NCBI GenBank assembly: GCA_032871835.1
Contig: CM065299.1
Location: forward strand, 33,220,074-33,284,073
Length of the DNA: 64,000 bases
Direction of reading: 5' to 3'
DNA from: Dipteronia dyeriana
Taxonomy: Eukaryota > Streptophyta > Magnoliopsida > Sapindales > Sapindaceae
Shown: piece by piece, positions 1 to 11,139 of the stretch
How positions within the stretch are numbered: position 1 is the first letter of the stretch
Layout of the letters: every line of letters begins with the position of its first letter
Made by a program: the position numbers and the translations under genes
Notes under the pieces: model-generated
Database searches by the model: none
The model's input: the letters and a program-made list of their open reading frames with translations, nothing else
What the model was told of the DNA's origin: nothing

Positions 1-905
1 TGAATTTGTAGAACATTGAAGCAATGAGACTTCAAGATGTTTTAATGGTGGAAGGAGCTTCGAATACAAGACCACCATTACTTCAGGGTAACAACTATGG
101 CTTTTGAAAATTGAGGATGAAGGTCTACATCCATTCCATTGATGAAAGAGCATGGATGGTTGTGGAAGAAGGTTATACACCTCCTAGTAAGATCATAGAA
201 GATGGAACCGAAATTTCCAAACCTATAAGTGAATGGATGGCTAATGATTAAGAGATTGCTAAATGGCACCATCGTGCTATGAAGGCCATCTTTGGAGGAG
301 TGGACGGACACCATTTCTCCTATATACAAAATCTTGAATCCACCAAAGAGGATCGGGACACTCTCAAAGTCATAAATAAAGGCACATTGGCGGTAAGAAA
401 GTCTAGGCTTCAAATGTTGACGTCACAGTTTGAAAGCTTGCAAATGTGTGATGAAGACAAGTTTAAAGACTTCCAATTTCATCTTCTTAATATTGTAACC
501 AATGTCAAGCACTTGGAGTGCCAATATCTAGAGAGCATCAAAATTGAAGGATCTTAAGATCTCTCCCTAAGAGATTCAAGGCTAAGTTATGGCCATTAAA
601 GAAAGCAAGGATGCTTAAGCATTGATGAATTACTTGGATCTTTCCAAACTTATGAGATGTGCTTGAAGCCAAAGACCAAGAGCATATGAATCACTCTCAA
701 GGCTGTTGAAGAGGAGAGTGATTATGAGAATGAAGAAATTGCTCTTATGGTAAGGAAATTTTAGAAGTTTCTAAGAAAAGGTACCAAGCCTAGAGGTAGT
801 TTTTCTATGGAAAAGGAAGTCAAGAAACCATCTTCTGTAAGAATTGATAGGAATGGTCAAGCCAAGAACAAGAAGAACAACAAGAACCATCTTTTGCAAG
901 AATTG
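1..905 (+). pseudogene. Gag remnant of element 1 (copia/Sirevirus type)
   Basis: Degenerate capsid-type Gag (Retrotran_gag_2/UBN2 family) homologous to the gag at 46629 in element C. Readable blocks include the LLQGNNYG-type start near 80-110, the DERAWMVVEEGY block near 139-178, and an open stretch at 279-557 with the IFGGVDGHHFSYIQNLES block that follows the capsid start. In-frame stops occur early (for example TGA near 106 and TAA near 249). The lysine-rich segment near 770-890 matches the region before the zinc knuckle of C, but the CCHC knuckle itself and the coiled-coil part are missing: near 905 the sequence jumps to what corresponds to about 48750 in C. Capsid assembly role is inferred from the family; this copy cannot encode it. 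Confidence 0.75.
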
Positions 906-1684
906 ATAGGCATGAACTTAGCTATTCCACATTTCTTGCTATGATAATCGAAATATATTGATTAAGTTTATGAGAAGTTTACTTTTATATGTGTTTTGAG
1001 TTAAAATGCTTAGTTTTTTATTCTCTTGGGATGACACGCCAACAACTTGTTGTCATGAGAACAAATAAGCTAAGCGATCTCATAAAAAGGGCAAAGACTT
1101 TGCATTTGATGAAAATGCTTGCTAAGGTATCTCTATATCTTAATGCTTGCATTCTAGATTTCTCATGTAGCATGTCACGTTATAGAACTTAGTATAATAT
1201 ACATATGGTTTTCATTGACATTTGCTCTCTAAAGATCTTATAGTGATGTTGTTCACAAAGGTCTTATATATGATTTGTGAATTATTTGTTTGAATGTTGA
1301 GTGGCATATTTTTGAAAATATGAGCTTCATATTCTTTAAAAGCTACTCTCTTCAGAAGTAATGACCTTAAGTAAATCTCTTGTATTGTTTTAGATCATGT
1401 GCTTGTAAGCCATAAAAACCTAGTTTTCAAATATGCAATTTGCTTCTCTTGTATGTTTTGTTGAGTAAGTTGAGTTTGCTAATATGTAAGTTGTGGATAC
1501 ACCTTGAAGTCTTTTGACTAGTTCATTTAAGATGACCTATGGTTAGTATCTTATTTTTTCGGTAACTTCATAGAATTCAACAAGTACCTTCATGAAAAGG
1601 TCTATATATATTGGTTGTGAAGCCGCTCAATGTAGGAAAGGGCTACACCAATATGATGAGAGAAAGCCGTTATGAAACGTATAT
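906..1684 (+). other. Noncoding 3' region of element 1, first part
   Basis: No protein is recognised here. The stretch aligns by eye with 48750-49545 in element C. Its last part, 1530-1684, is the conserved noncoding module also present after pol in element B (33029-33180) and after gag in C (49401-49545), recognisable by CACCTTCATG and two AAAGGGCTACAC-like repeats. The small ORF at 989-1192 has no recognisable domain and is not proposed as a gene. Confidence 0.6.
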
Positions 1685-3412
1685 TGTTGGTTGCAAAATA
1701 GCAAACAAAAGTAATAAAAACCTTGTAAGTGCACAAATCGTAAACAATAACACAACGGAAAAGTAAGGGTCGATCCCACTGAGAATTAATTACATTCTAA
1801 AATAATGAGATTATCTATGACACTCTAGGACTATAATGTAAATTAAAATAATAATAAAAAATCACTTAACACACACACACAAATAGGGTTTTTGATTTGA
1901 TTATTAAGACTAAAGAAAATTAAATAACAATAAATAAAATGCAACATAAAATCTAATGAGGAAAATTATATGGTAAAGAACTAGTTAGGACCTCCTATCC
2001 ACCACTAAACAATCATCCAATCCATAGAAAATAATCAAACATGATGAAGATATTCACAACAAGGTGTTGGCATCCCACTCGAGTCATATAGATTCTCTCT
2101 AAATTAGTATGTAAGTTGTATGACATCTACATAAATACGTGTATTCCAAATTATAACCTAGCATGGACATCTACTAGATTTAATAATAGGAATCCATTAA
2201 GAGCAAAGAGAATATGAACATCACATGAACCCTAAAACATGGTATCTATCATAGGTAATTCATGAATCAATTTCCCTTAATTTGGTCCTATTCCAATTAA
2301 TTGTTGTAACCAAGGACAGATTCGTATGGTGTCTGACTTGTATCCTTTTAACATAGATTCTATAATAAAATAATTATGCTCTAAGGTGATCAAACAAATA
2401 AACATAATAATAGAACAACAATTTTTATGGAGAAATTGAAATCATCATGTTGAAAAAAATAATACATCATTAAACAAGACTTGTCTATGGAATTGAAATC
2501 ATGATTAGGGCTTCAAGAGAGCCCTAACTAACTAGAAAATTAGCTAGACATAAAAACTAGAAAAAAAAATAAAAACATCTAATCTAAAGAAAGGTAGAAG
2601 AAGAGAATGTTGATGGAGTCTTCAATCTTCAATATTCAACTCTCCATGATCCATCTCTTGTAGAAAACTCTTGGTATTTATAGGTGACTTCTCCTTGTAG
2701 ATTCCCAATTTGTTTTATTTTAAGGAAATACACCAATTAGGAAAGAAGAATGAAATAAGGAATGGGAATCCTTTCCTAACTTGGATTTCTTTTTTATGAT
2801 TAATTCCTAATTTGAGTTTAGGAAATTTCCCAAACATGTCTTGATCTTTTAGAGTCATTAGGATTTGATTTGGGAAGTTTTGGATAATTCTAGACAAATT
2901 CAGAGTTTAACCTGCCAAAAACACATAAGCACCGCTATCTGGGTCACTCTGTAGGACACTTGCACACACCACGATCCATCAAGCGTGATTTCTCTACTGA
3001 TTACCGCTGCCTAGGTCGCTACATAGGCAAGGTGCACAAACCGCGGTCTAGCCCGTGGTAGACTTCTTCAGCTCTAACCTTTGGTTACTAAAATGACCAT
3101 AACATCCTCTAGAAAACTCCGATTGACAAACCGTATAGGTTACTGTAATTTAGACTTCCGAGGCTTTCCAAAAACATATAGATCTCAACCTGGTTCAATG
3201 TGAGGAGGAAGATATGGTCATCACAAGTTGGATATGCTGCAAGATATTTCTCCAAACTTCACCAAAAATCACCTTTTTATCTTCAAACTCACTCCAAGAG
3301 TTATCTTCTACACAATCTTAACAAACACATTAAAACGTTCAATTATACTCAAGAACATAACATAAAACATAGGAATAAGGGATCTCAAATATCAACATTT
3401 ATCGACTTAACA
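1685..3412 (-). repeat. 3' LTR of the Athila-like gypsy element
   Basis: About 1.73 kb, nearly collinear with 6416-8102 (shared blocks such as GTAAGTGCACAAATCG near 1727 and CATCCCACTCGAGTCA near 2069). On the minus strand it starts TGTTAAGTCG and ends CCAACA. It is preceded on that strand by the polypurine tract at 3413-3426. The internal small ORFs at 2715-2897 and 3200-3439 have counterparts in the other LTR and are not genes. Confidence 0.82.
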
Positions 3413-3426
3413 AATACCCCCAAACC
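3413..3426 (-). other. Polypurine tract of the Athila-like element
   Basis: On the minus strand the sequence next to the LTR reads GGTTTGGGGGTATT. Plus-strand DNA priming at such a tract is established for LTR retrotransposons. It fixes the orientation of the element as minus. Confidence 0.7.
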
Positions 3427-5658
3427 TTGCTTTTGCTAGTCCTCGAGCAAAATCGAAATAAAAACAAAAACTAAAAATAAACTAAACTAAACTAGGCCAT
3501 TTTCGTAGGGAAACACGATAGCATTGAGCGTATGCTACAAGCCTTTAAACCTCTAGGTGTCCCTAGTAGGAGGAGTTATAGTCTCCTAATACAACAATGC
3601 TACCCACAAACATAAATATACGGAGAATCAAATAATCAAGATGCAACTCAAATGTACCATTCAAAGCCAATGCATGCTAAAGCCACTAAATAAAGACTAA
3701 AATTATGCCACAAATTTGAATGCAATGCTTCAATTGAATGAAAAACTCATACTCAAGGCACTCTAGCTTCAAAACCACATCGTAAAATGCCATAGATATA
3801 ATTCACCTCGACTCTAATTCTTATAAGATGTCGCTCATATTTTCACACAGAACCTAGGCAAATACACTTATCAAGCATATACGAATGAAGTTATGCAAAA
3901 TAAATTTCAAGTTATAATCGCATATGAATATATTATTAAAAGAACACTTGATTTAATGCAAAGGATCTCATGAATGGAATCAGATATTAAGAACAAGATA
4001 GAGCACATGTTTACCTTTACACTTGAGCTAGCATTCCCAAAAGATCAATTAGGTCTTTTCTTTGGCTGTAATAGGGCCATTGGGTGAAAGGTTAATAGAT
4101 AGAATGGAAAAAGGAAATTCAAAGAGCTTAAGATCATGCTAAGAGATGTAACGTGATATGTCGAAGCGTGGATATCTCTTCTTTGAAATTTCTTTGTAAT
4201 TGCATCCAAGCTTCCTCATCAATTTCTTCAACTTCGTTTTCAAGTAAATACTCAACTTGAGTTCCTCTTCTTTTTCCATCATTCAACTTTTTTTTTCTTT
4301 TTTTTTCTTTTTTTAAGGACATTTTTTATTCCTTTCTATACCTTAGTACATGTATTTCATAGAACTTACCTATGGTTCTCTTCTTCTTTTCTTCATCTTG
4401 AACTTGGACTTGAATTTCTTCCACTTGACATGATCCCAAGCTATAAGGTACGGCCAATATATATTGGGTATAAGGGATTGGGATTATGTGGGTGATAAAA
4501 GAAAAAGGCTCATAAGTGTTTGGCTTCAAAAGGGCTAATGGAGCACACACATGGGTAGGGAAATTTAAGGCCTTTTATATAGATTAAACACACATTGCCT
4601 ATGTCACTTTTAATAGTTCAACCAAAACAAGAGTAAAGTTCACAAGTGATATCTTTTTATGATGAATGTTCTTTAATATCCAATACAAAACCTATTGAGA
4701 TCAATTCTAACACTAAGAACCTAATAAGTGTTTAGGAGTAGAAACAACAAAACGCTCATATAATGTAATTAATTTTTTGATTTTTGGCTTAGTGAACTCA
4801 TAAGGGTAGTCTCCACTATTAATCATGACAATCCAACTAAGCATCCTATCCACTATCACATCAAGAGCATGTCATAAATTTTATAAAATGTAATGCACTA
4901 CTCTAAACGGCAAGACGTATGTCTAAACTCAGTAAATAAAGCATATATTACGGCTCTTAAAGCATATATTACGGCTCTTAAAGCACATAAAAGAAGCATC
5001 TAAAAATGGAGAGCAAAAATTCCAAAACTGGTGAATTTTTAAATTGACATATGTCTGTTAATTGATGCATATCTCTCAAATGACTCAAAATAATTTTCTC
5101 AATTTTTAACATAAGAAATTAGACATGCAAAAAAGAACTTTTTGTTCAGAAAACATTTCAATAATCAATTTGGAACAGTTTCAAAACAAGGGATGAAAAA
5201 GCTCACTCGCGGATTCACGAAACAGAGCATCGCTTCTGACCTTTGGTTAAAGAATTGATCATAACTTTAAAGATACTGCCCAGAATTTTTCATTATTTAT
5301 ACCGTTGGATTCATATTAAAAAATTGAAGAACCCAGCATGGAATATTTTTTTTTTCTAAAAGATAGAGTTTCAAAGAAAACGTTTGCCTAAAAATATCTC
5401 CAGCAGAACATGAAAACTCAAAGACTCAAAAAAAAAACACAAAAAAAAAATGAAAAATTAAACAACACCCCCAAACCTAATCTAAACATTGTCCTTAATG
5501 TATGAACAAGAAATAGAATGAAATAAATATGGAAGGAGGATCGACACACAAACAAAAATAAAACAAAAACAAAAACAAAAAAGAAAGAAAAACTTGGATG
5601 GGTTGCCTCCCACCTAGCGTTTGGTTTAACATCGCGGCTTGACGTATTTAGCTTGGCT
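3427..5658 (-). other. Long 3' noncoding region of the Athila-like element
   Basis: About 2.2 kb between the integrase-C-terminus remnant and the 3' LTR. Near 5598-5627 it holds the block GGGTTGCCTCCCACCTAGCG, a motif that commonly follows pol in plant gypsy elements. A 23-bp unit with core ATATTACGGCTCTTAAAGCA is directly repeated at about 4940-4985. The small ORFs at 4134-4322, 4326-4550 and 5418-5675 are low-complexity or unrecognised, and I see no envelope-like domain. Confidence 0.5.
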
Positions 5659-6334
5659 TCATATATTTGGATCACGAACCTTGTTCATATCATATGGCTC
5701 ATAGAAATTCCTCAATCTATATCCACTCACCTTAAAAGTATTCCCCTTATTCTCATTGCAAATCTCTACACCACCACGAGGGAGAATATTAGTAACAACA
5801 AAAGGACCATGCCATTTAAAACAAGACTTACCAGGAAAGAGATGAAATCTTGAATCGTAGAGCGACACTTTTTGTCCCACAATGAAGGTTTTTTTCTCCT
5901 TCTTTTTCTGCTCATCCAATTCACTCTTATCTCGGAATGGGGAAGTTGCCTCAATCATGTGCATGACCTCAATAACCCTTGGAGTGATGTTGTCTTCGGA
6001 GGAAAAATGGACTGGGGTGGGATCGGGAAATTTCTTGGTAATTATTGATTCTTCTAATGGATTTTCTCTTCGAATCTCCTCATCATCTATTGAATCGACA
6101 GAAAAGCATGCACATTTTTCGTTAGGAGTCTTAAAAGAATCTAAGACATTAAATTTTACCGTTTCCTCATTTATGGACATCGTGTGTGTTCCTTCATACA
6201 CATCGATCATTTTCCTCACGGTCCTTATGAATGGTCTTCCAAGGATCAAGGGTAAATCTCTTTTGGGGGTGGGAGCATTCTCCATCTCGAGCGCCAGAAA
6301 GTCAGCAGGAAATATCAACTCACCCACCTTGACT
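5659..6334 (-). pseudogene. Gypsy pol remnant: protease/RT-leader fused in frame to integrase C-terminus
   Basis: A 222-codon open frame on the minus strand. Residues 1-60 resemble the end of the Athila-type aspartic protease and linker to RT (FPADFLALEME, LPLILGRPFIRT, IDVYEGT). Residues about 145-215 resemble the integrase C-terminal domain (VGQKVSLYDSRFHLFPGK, WHGPFVVTNILPRGGVEI). RT, RNase H and the integrase catalytic core that normally lie between are gone, yet the frame is unbroken. The ORF has no true start: its first codon is GTG (6325-6327), reading upstream runs into the rearrangement junction near 6335, and the protease catalytic Asp region is missing. It ends with TGA at 5659-5661. 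Confidence 0.78.
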
Positions 6335-6415
6335 ACATATATTGGTTATGAAGCCGCCCAATGTAGGAAAGGGCTACACCATTATGATGAGTGAAAGTCG
6401 TTATGAAACGTATAT
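6335..6415 (+). repeat. Duplicated host flank of the Athila-like insertion
   Basis: About 80 bp (TTGGTTATGAAGCCGCCCAA near 6342 and on) repeats the element 1 sequence at 1603-1684. It ends in the same TATAT immediately before TGTTGG. It sits where the element's primer-binding site should be. The host-LTR boundary is therefore present twice, at 1684/1685 and 6415/6416. Confidence 0.8.
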
Positions 6416-8102
6416 TGTTGGTTCCAAAATAGCAAACAAAAATAATAAAAATCTTGTAAGTGCACAAATCGTCGATCCCACAGAGAATTAATTACCTACT
6501 AAAATAATGAGATTATCTATGACACTCTAGGACTATAATGTAACTAAAAATAAGAAAACAAAATCACTTAACACACACACACGAATAGGGTTTTTGATTT
6601 GATTATTAAAACTAAAGAAAATTAAATAACAATAAATAAAATGCAACATAAAATCTAATGAGGAAAATTATATGGTAAAACACTAGTTAAGACCTCCTAT
6701 CCAGCATTAAACAATCAGTCAATCCATAGGCAATAATGAAGTTAGAAAATAATCAAACATGATGAAGATATTCACGAAAAGGTGTTGGCATCCCACTCGA
6801 GTCAAATAGATTCTCTCGTAGATTGTATGTAAGTTTTATGTCATCTACATACATACGTGTTTCCAAATTATAGCCTAGCATGGACATATACTAAATTTAA
6901 TAATAGGAATCCATTAAGAGCAAAGAGAATATGAACATCATATGAACCCTAAAACATGGTATCTATCATAGGTAATTCATAAATCAATTTCCCTTAATTT
7001 GGTCCTATTCCAATTAATTGTTGCAACCAAGGATATATTCGTATGGTGTCCGACTTGTATCCTTCCAACATAGATTCTATAATAATATTATGCTCTAAGA
7101 TGATCAATCAAATAAACATAATAATTGAATAACAATTTTTATAAAGAAATTAAAATCATCATGTTGAGAAAATAATAGATCATTAAACAAGACTTGTCTA
7201 TGGAATTGAAATCGTGATTAGGGCTTCAAGAGAGCCCTAGCTAACAATAAAATTAGCTAGACATAAAAACTAGAAAAAAAAATAAAAACATCTAATCTAA
7301 AGAAACGTAGATGAAGAGAATGTTGATGGAGTCTTCAATCTTCAACTTTCCATGATCCATCTCTTGTAGAAAACTCTTGGTATTTATAGGTGACTTCTCC
7401 TTGTAGATTCCCAATTTGTTTTGTTATAGGAAATAAGAATGAAATAAGGAATGGGAATCCTTTCCTAACTTGGATTTCTTTTTTTGATGATTAATTCCTA
7501 ATTTGAGTTTATGAAGTTTCCCAAACTTGTCCTGATCTTTTAGAGTCACTAGCATTTGATTTGGAAAGTTTTGGGACAATTCTGGACCAATTCGGAGTAG
7601 AAATCTACCCAAAACACGCAAGTACCACTGTCCGGGTCAGTTTGTAGGTCACTTATACACAACACGGTCCAGCAAGCGTGATTCTTCTGTTGATTTTTGC
7701 TGCCTAGGTTGCTACACAGGCAAGGTGCACAAACCGCGGTCTTGCCTGCGGTAGACTTCTCTATCTCTGACCTTCGGTTTTTAAAATGACCATACCTTCC
7801 TCTAGAACACTCTGATTGATGAACCATAAATTTTGATGGAAACTAGACTTCCTAGGCTTTCTAAAAACATATAGATTTTAATCGGGTTCAATCTGAGGAG
7901 TAAGATATGGTCATCACAAGTTGGATGTGCTGTAGAGGTATTTCTCCAAACTTCACCAAAAATCACATTTTTATCATCTCACTCTAAGAGCTATCTTTTA
8001 CACAATCTTAACAAACACATTAAAACGTTCAATTATACTCGAGAACATAACATAAAACATAGGAATTAGGGGTCTCAAATATCAACATTTATCGACCTAA
8101 CA
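6416..8102 (-). repeat. Right LTR of the Athila-like element (probably derived from a solo LTR)
   Basis: About 1.69 kb, homologous to 1685-3412 with scattered substitutions and small indels. The outer end (CTAACA, 8097-8102) is followed by element 1 sequence beginning TTTATGTTTATGTTAG, which matches the uninterrupted form near 33180 in element B. The inner edge has host sequence rather than a primer site, so a solo-LTR origin after a tandem duplication is inferred. Confidence 0.72.
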
Positions 8103-8883
8103 TTTATGTTTATGTTAGAAAAATTAAAGAAGTGTTAAATAGTAAAAATTAATTAAAAGAAAATTGTTTGATTCAAGCCTAAAATAAAAGGGCTTAAGAG
8201 GAGTATAGTTGAAAGTTATGTCTACTCGGGTCACATGCACACTCACACTCATATGTTGAATTCTATTATCTTAAAGCAAAAATTCCAGATGATAATCGGT
8301 TTGACCTTTTAGGAAAAATCTTCAGACGAATAGATGTGGATGTGATTTACATGTTGATTATCAAATTATTCCTCTACATATATTTGAAGCAAAAAATTCA
8401 CACACACACTTTTGTTTATAAGTATTTTGAGATTCTAGCAATTAAAGAAGAATTATGAGAGAGATTGAAAATCTTGGTGTATTTCTCAAACTATTTGGAG
8501 ATTATTTTGTTGGATTTGTTTAAAATTGCTTGAACATGTGTGAACATCATTATGAACATTATGATACCTTGATCTTAGATAAAGCACATGTCAAGAGGGA
8601 GCACTGCATGTTAAACTTTGTTCTCTTCTATGATATGTTCACATGATTTGCTTTGTTATTTGTTGATATATTGGTTGATTAGAATAATTGAATTATGTGA
8701 TGCATAATATCTATCTTGAAATAATTGCATGAATGTGTTGGCAATGAATATATCCTAGTTTGAAGTTGATAGTAGTTGATATTACAATGAATTCCTTCAT
8801 TCATGTGGTTGATAGTAGTTGTGATTATGATCAATTCCTCATAGCTTGAGGTTTATTAATTTTCTTCTTGCTTGGGGTATAGT
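8103..8883 (+). other. Element 1, 3' noncoding region, second part
   Basis: The sequence resumes element 1 after the Athila-like insertion and aligns with 33180-33500 in B and 49545-50300 in C (shared GATGATAATCGGTTT near 8291). It ends in imperfect copies of a roughly 50-bp unit with GTTGATAGTAGTTG, continued after the next insertion at 23599-23690. No coding region is seen. Confidence 0.6.
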
Positions 8884-10050
8884 TGTTGCCGGCGATTTTT
8901 GGATCACGTAAGATTGATCACGCGTCTAATAGGTTTTTGTAAATTGACAACGATGCTATGAAGAAAATACAAAAAAGAGAAGAAAACATACACACAAGAG
9001 TTTACGTGGTAAAACCCCAATACAGATAAACATCCACGATTGTTGGCGACAGCGAGAAGAGTTCACTATAATAGAATGATTACACCCACTGTTCCTTTAT
9101 TTTTTATCGTCTCTCTCTCCTTATGTTTTTCTGTCTATTCGTGTATCTTATTTTATATGTTGTTATATCTTTTTACAATGAGATGATGGGTCTATTTATA
9201 TGTGCATAGAACCCTAATCCTTGTTATACAAATAAGTAAATGTGATAGTGTTTAATTAAAACTGGTTACTTGTTGAAGTCGTCTTTGTTTTCTTTCCTGT
9301 TTCGGAGTTCTTGTGCATTAAATTAGAATCTTCGTAGGATTCTAGTTGAATAGTTCGTTTAGGACTTATTTTCTAATAGGTGTGCAATCTTCTAGAAGAG
9401 CTGAGTTATTGCTTGATTTGGACTCATTTCCTGTTTGGTGTTTATCCTTCTGGAAGCTTTGAGTTCTTTCCTGTTTCAGAATTCTTGTGCATTAAATTAG
9501 AATCTTCGTAGGATTCTAGTTGAATAGTCCGTTTAGGACTTATTTCCTGATCGGTGTGCAGTCTTCTAGAAGAGCTGAGTTATTGCTTGATTTGGACTCG
9601 TTTCCTGTTTGGTGTTTATCCTTCTGGAAGCTTTGAGTTCTTTCCTGAATATAATTCTCTAACACTAGAGAGGAAATAGGGTTATTTCCTTATTGGAGTA
9701 TAATTTTAGATTCATTGCTTGAGTAAGATCATTCTTCTTCGTATTTGAGTCGTAGTTACCTTTAATGTCTACCACGCGTTGTTTAACTGACCAATCATCT
9801 AATCCGACCAGACATTTTATGTCGATCGGATTGTTTTTACCCGATCAAATTGTCTCTACCTGATTGGCTAATTTTCCCGACCATATTATTTATGCTCGAT
9901 CGATTAGTTTAGCCAACCATCTTGGGTAATCTCGACTTGGCCCTGAGATCGTCTATTAATTGCCTTGGATTAATCTTTCCCTACTGACATTTGTGACGCG
10001 ATATATCTAATCAGGCTGACTTGTCATGCTATCAAAAAATCCCTAAAATA
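8884..10050 (-). repeat. 3' LTR of gypsy II, with internal tandem duplication
   Basis: It starts TGTTGCCGG on the + strand. Its other end (CCCTAAAATA) corresponds to CCCTGTAACA in the partner, so the terminal TG has decayed. A segment of about 172 bp (near 9293-9462) is repeated directly at about 9467-9638; the right LTR has only one copy. Short GATCGG-containing units occur at about 9790-9920. Confidence 0.82.
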
Positions 10051-10062
10051 ATACCCCCTTAA
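10051..10062 (-). other. Polypurine tract of gypsy II
   Basis: The minus strand reads AAGGGGGTAT directly before the 3' LTR. This fixes the orientation. Confidence 0.6.
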
Positions 10063-11139
10063 ATCCGCGAGATGACATCTTGACGGCTCGACGAAATGGA
10101 TTAGAATAGTTTTGATTTTTTGTCGCTTCTGAACTTATCTCTTTAACTCGATCAATTATCTTATTAAACTTATCGTTTTTTTTGCTTCGTTGTAACTGGA
10201 CAGGTCGGTGTCCCGACTATTTGCCTAGAATAATTCCTGACCGTCTTGAGTCTTCGATCAGTGTCCAGACTCTTTGCCTAGGATAATTTCCGAACGTCTT
10301 ATTTCGGTTGGTGTCCCGATTTTTCTCTCAGAATAATTTCCAACCATCTTGAGCCTTTGGTCGGTGTCCAGGCTTTTTGCCTAGGATAATTCCAGACTAA
10401 TTTAGTCAGTGTAATGGTTTTTCGCTCAGGATAATTTCTGACCGTCTTGATTATTCAGCCAAGAGGTGTTATGGGAACCTTGACCCATTTTCCCTTGTTT
10501 TTCCCATGTAAACAAGTCACCAAGGATGTCTCCCGATTTAATATGTTTACAAGGGTTTGGCCAAATAATTAAAGCAATACTAACATAACCAAACGCATCT
10601 CACAGGTTTTTCCCGATGGCGTACCCGAGTGTTTTTTCCCAGTAAAACCAGCATCTTGGAGGGGCGGATTGTTGACAATGCTTTATATGCACCTACTCAA
10701 TTCGGCAGGCGTGTCGAATCTCTAACTCTCGACTTCTTAGACTCTCGGGCACTTTCACCAGCCATGGCAGGTGTCAGCGCTACGAGTTTATCATTAATAA
10801 CAAAGATGATTATTATAAAAAATTTGAACACCGTTCTTGGCTTATTTATTAATTGATCTTAAATTTAACAACATCAAAATACCAAAAATACTTAGAAATG
10901 CTAAAAATAAAAAACAAACTAAAAAATATCTTAAAAAAAAATTGAAAGCAGCTAAGCTATCTCTATCAAGAGATGTTTTTTTTTAAAGACTAAGTCTCGT
11001 CATCCATAAGCTTGTGTAGGTTCTCAAAAGATAATTTTAACCATCCCATCACCACTGTCTCTACTCGAGCTTCGCTTCATTTTCTGATTCCCCATTGCTT
11101 GATCGCCCAATGGGGGTCATTCTGCTGATCGTCTGTCCT
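10063..11139 (-). other. Noncoding 3' region of gypsy II with tandem repeats
   Basis: No protein domain is recognised on either strand. At about 10205-10460 there are four to five imperfect copies of a roughly 60-bp unit built on GGTGTCC, GCCTAGGATAATT and CCGTCTTGA. Tandem repeats in the 3' untranslated region are established for Tat/Ogre-type gypsy elements, so this is compatible with that lineage but not proof of it. The ORF at 10629-10856 is not recognised. Confidence 0.55.

Larger units (their letters stand above)
1685..8102 (-). mobile_element. Rearranged Athila-like Ty3/gypsy element
   Basis: Two similar LTRs (1685-3412 and 6416-8102) begin TGTTGG and end AACA on the + strand. They flank about 3 kb that encodes, on the minus strand, a fused protease/integrase-C-terminus remnant. 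The outer flanks are TATAT (1680-1684) and TTTAT (8103-8107), a 4/5 target duplication. A polypurine tract (minus-strand GGTTTGGGGGTATT) lies inside the left LTR, so the left one is the 3' LTR. The right LTR has no primer-binding site on its inner side. Instead it carries an 80-bp copy of the host flank, so this is not a simple full-length insertion. RT, RNase H, the integrase core and gag are absent. Confidence 0.8.

Noticed and set aside
4134..4550. Minus-strand ORFs that might be an envelope gene of the Athila-like element
   Set aside because: Lys-rich low-complexity sequence without any recognised domain, signal peptide or membrane segment.
5882..6394. 170-codon plus-strand ORF
   Set aside because: Antisense shadow of the gypsy pol remnant, and it runs through the rearrangement junction into host sequence.
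8884..10050. Reading the GATCGG-rich units as a transcription-factor array
   Set aside because: The units are imperfect, differ between the two LTRs, and no known motif is matched beyond short repeats.
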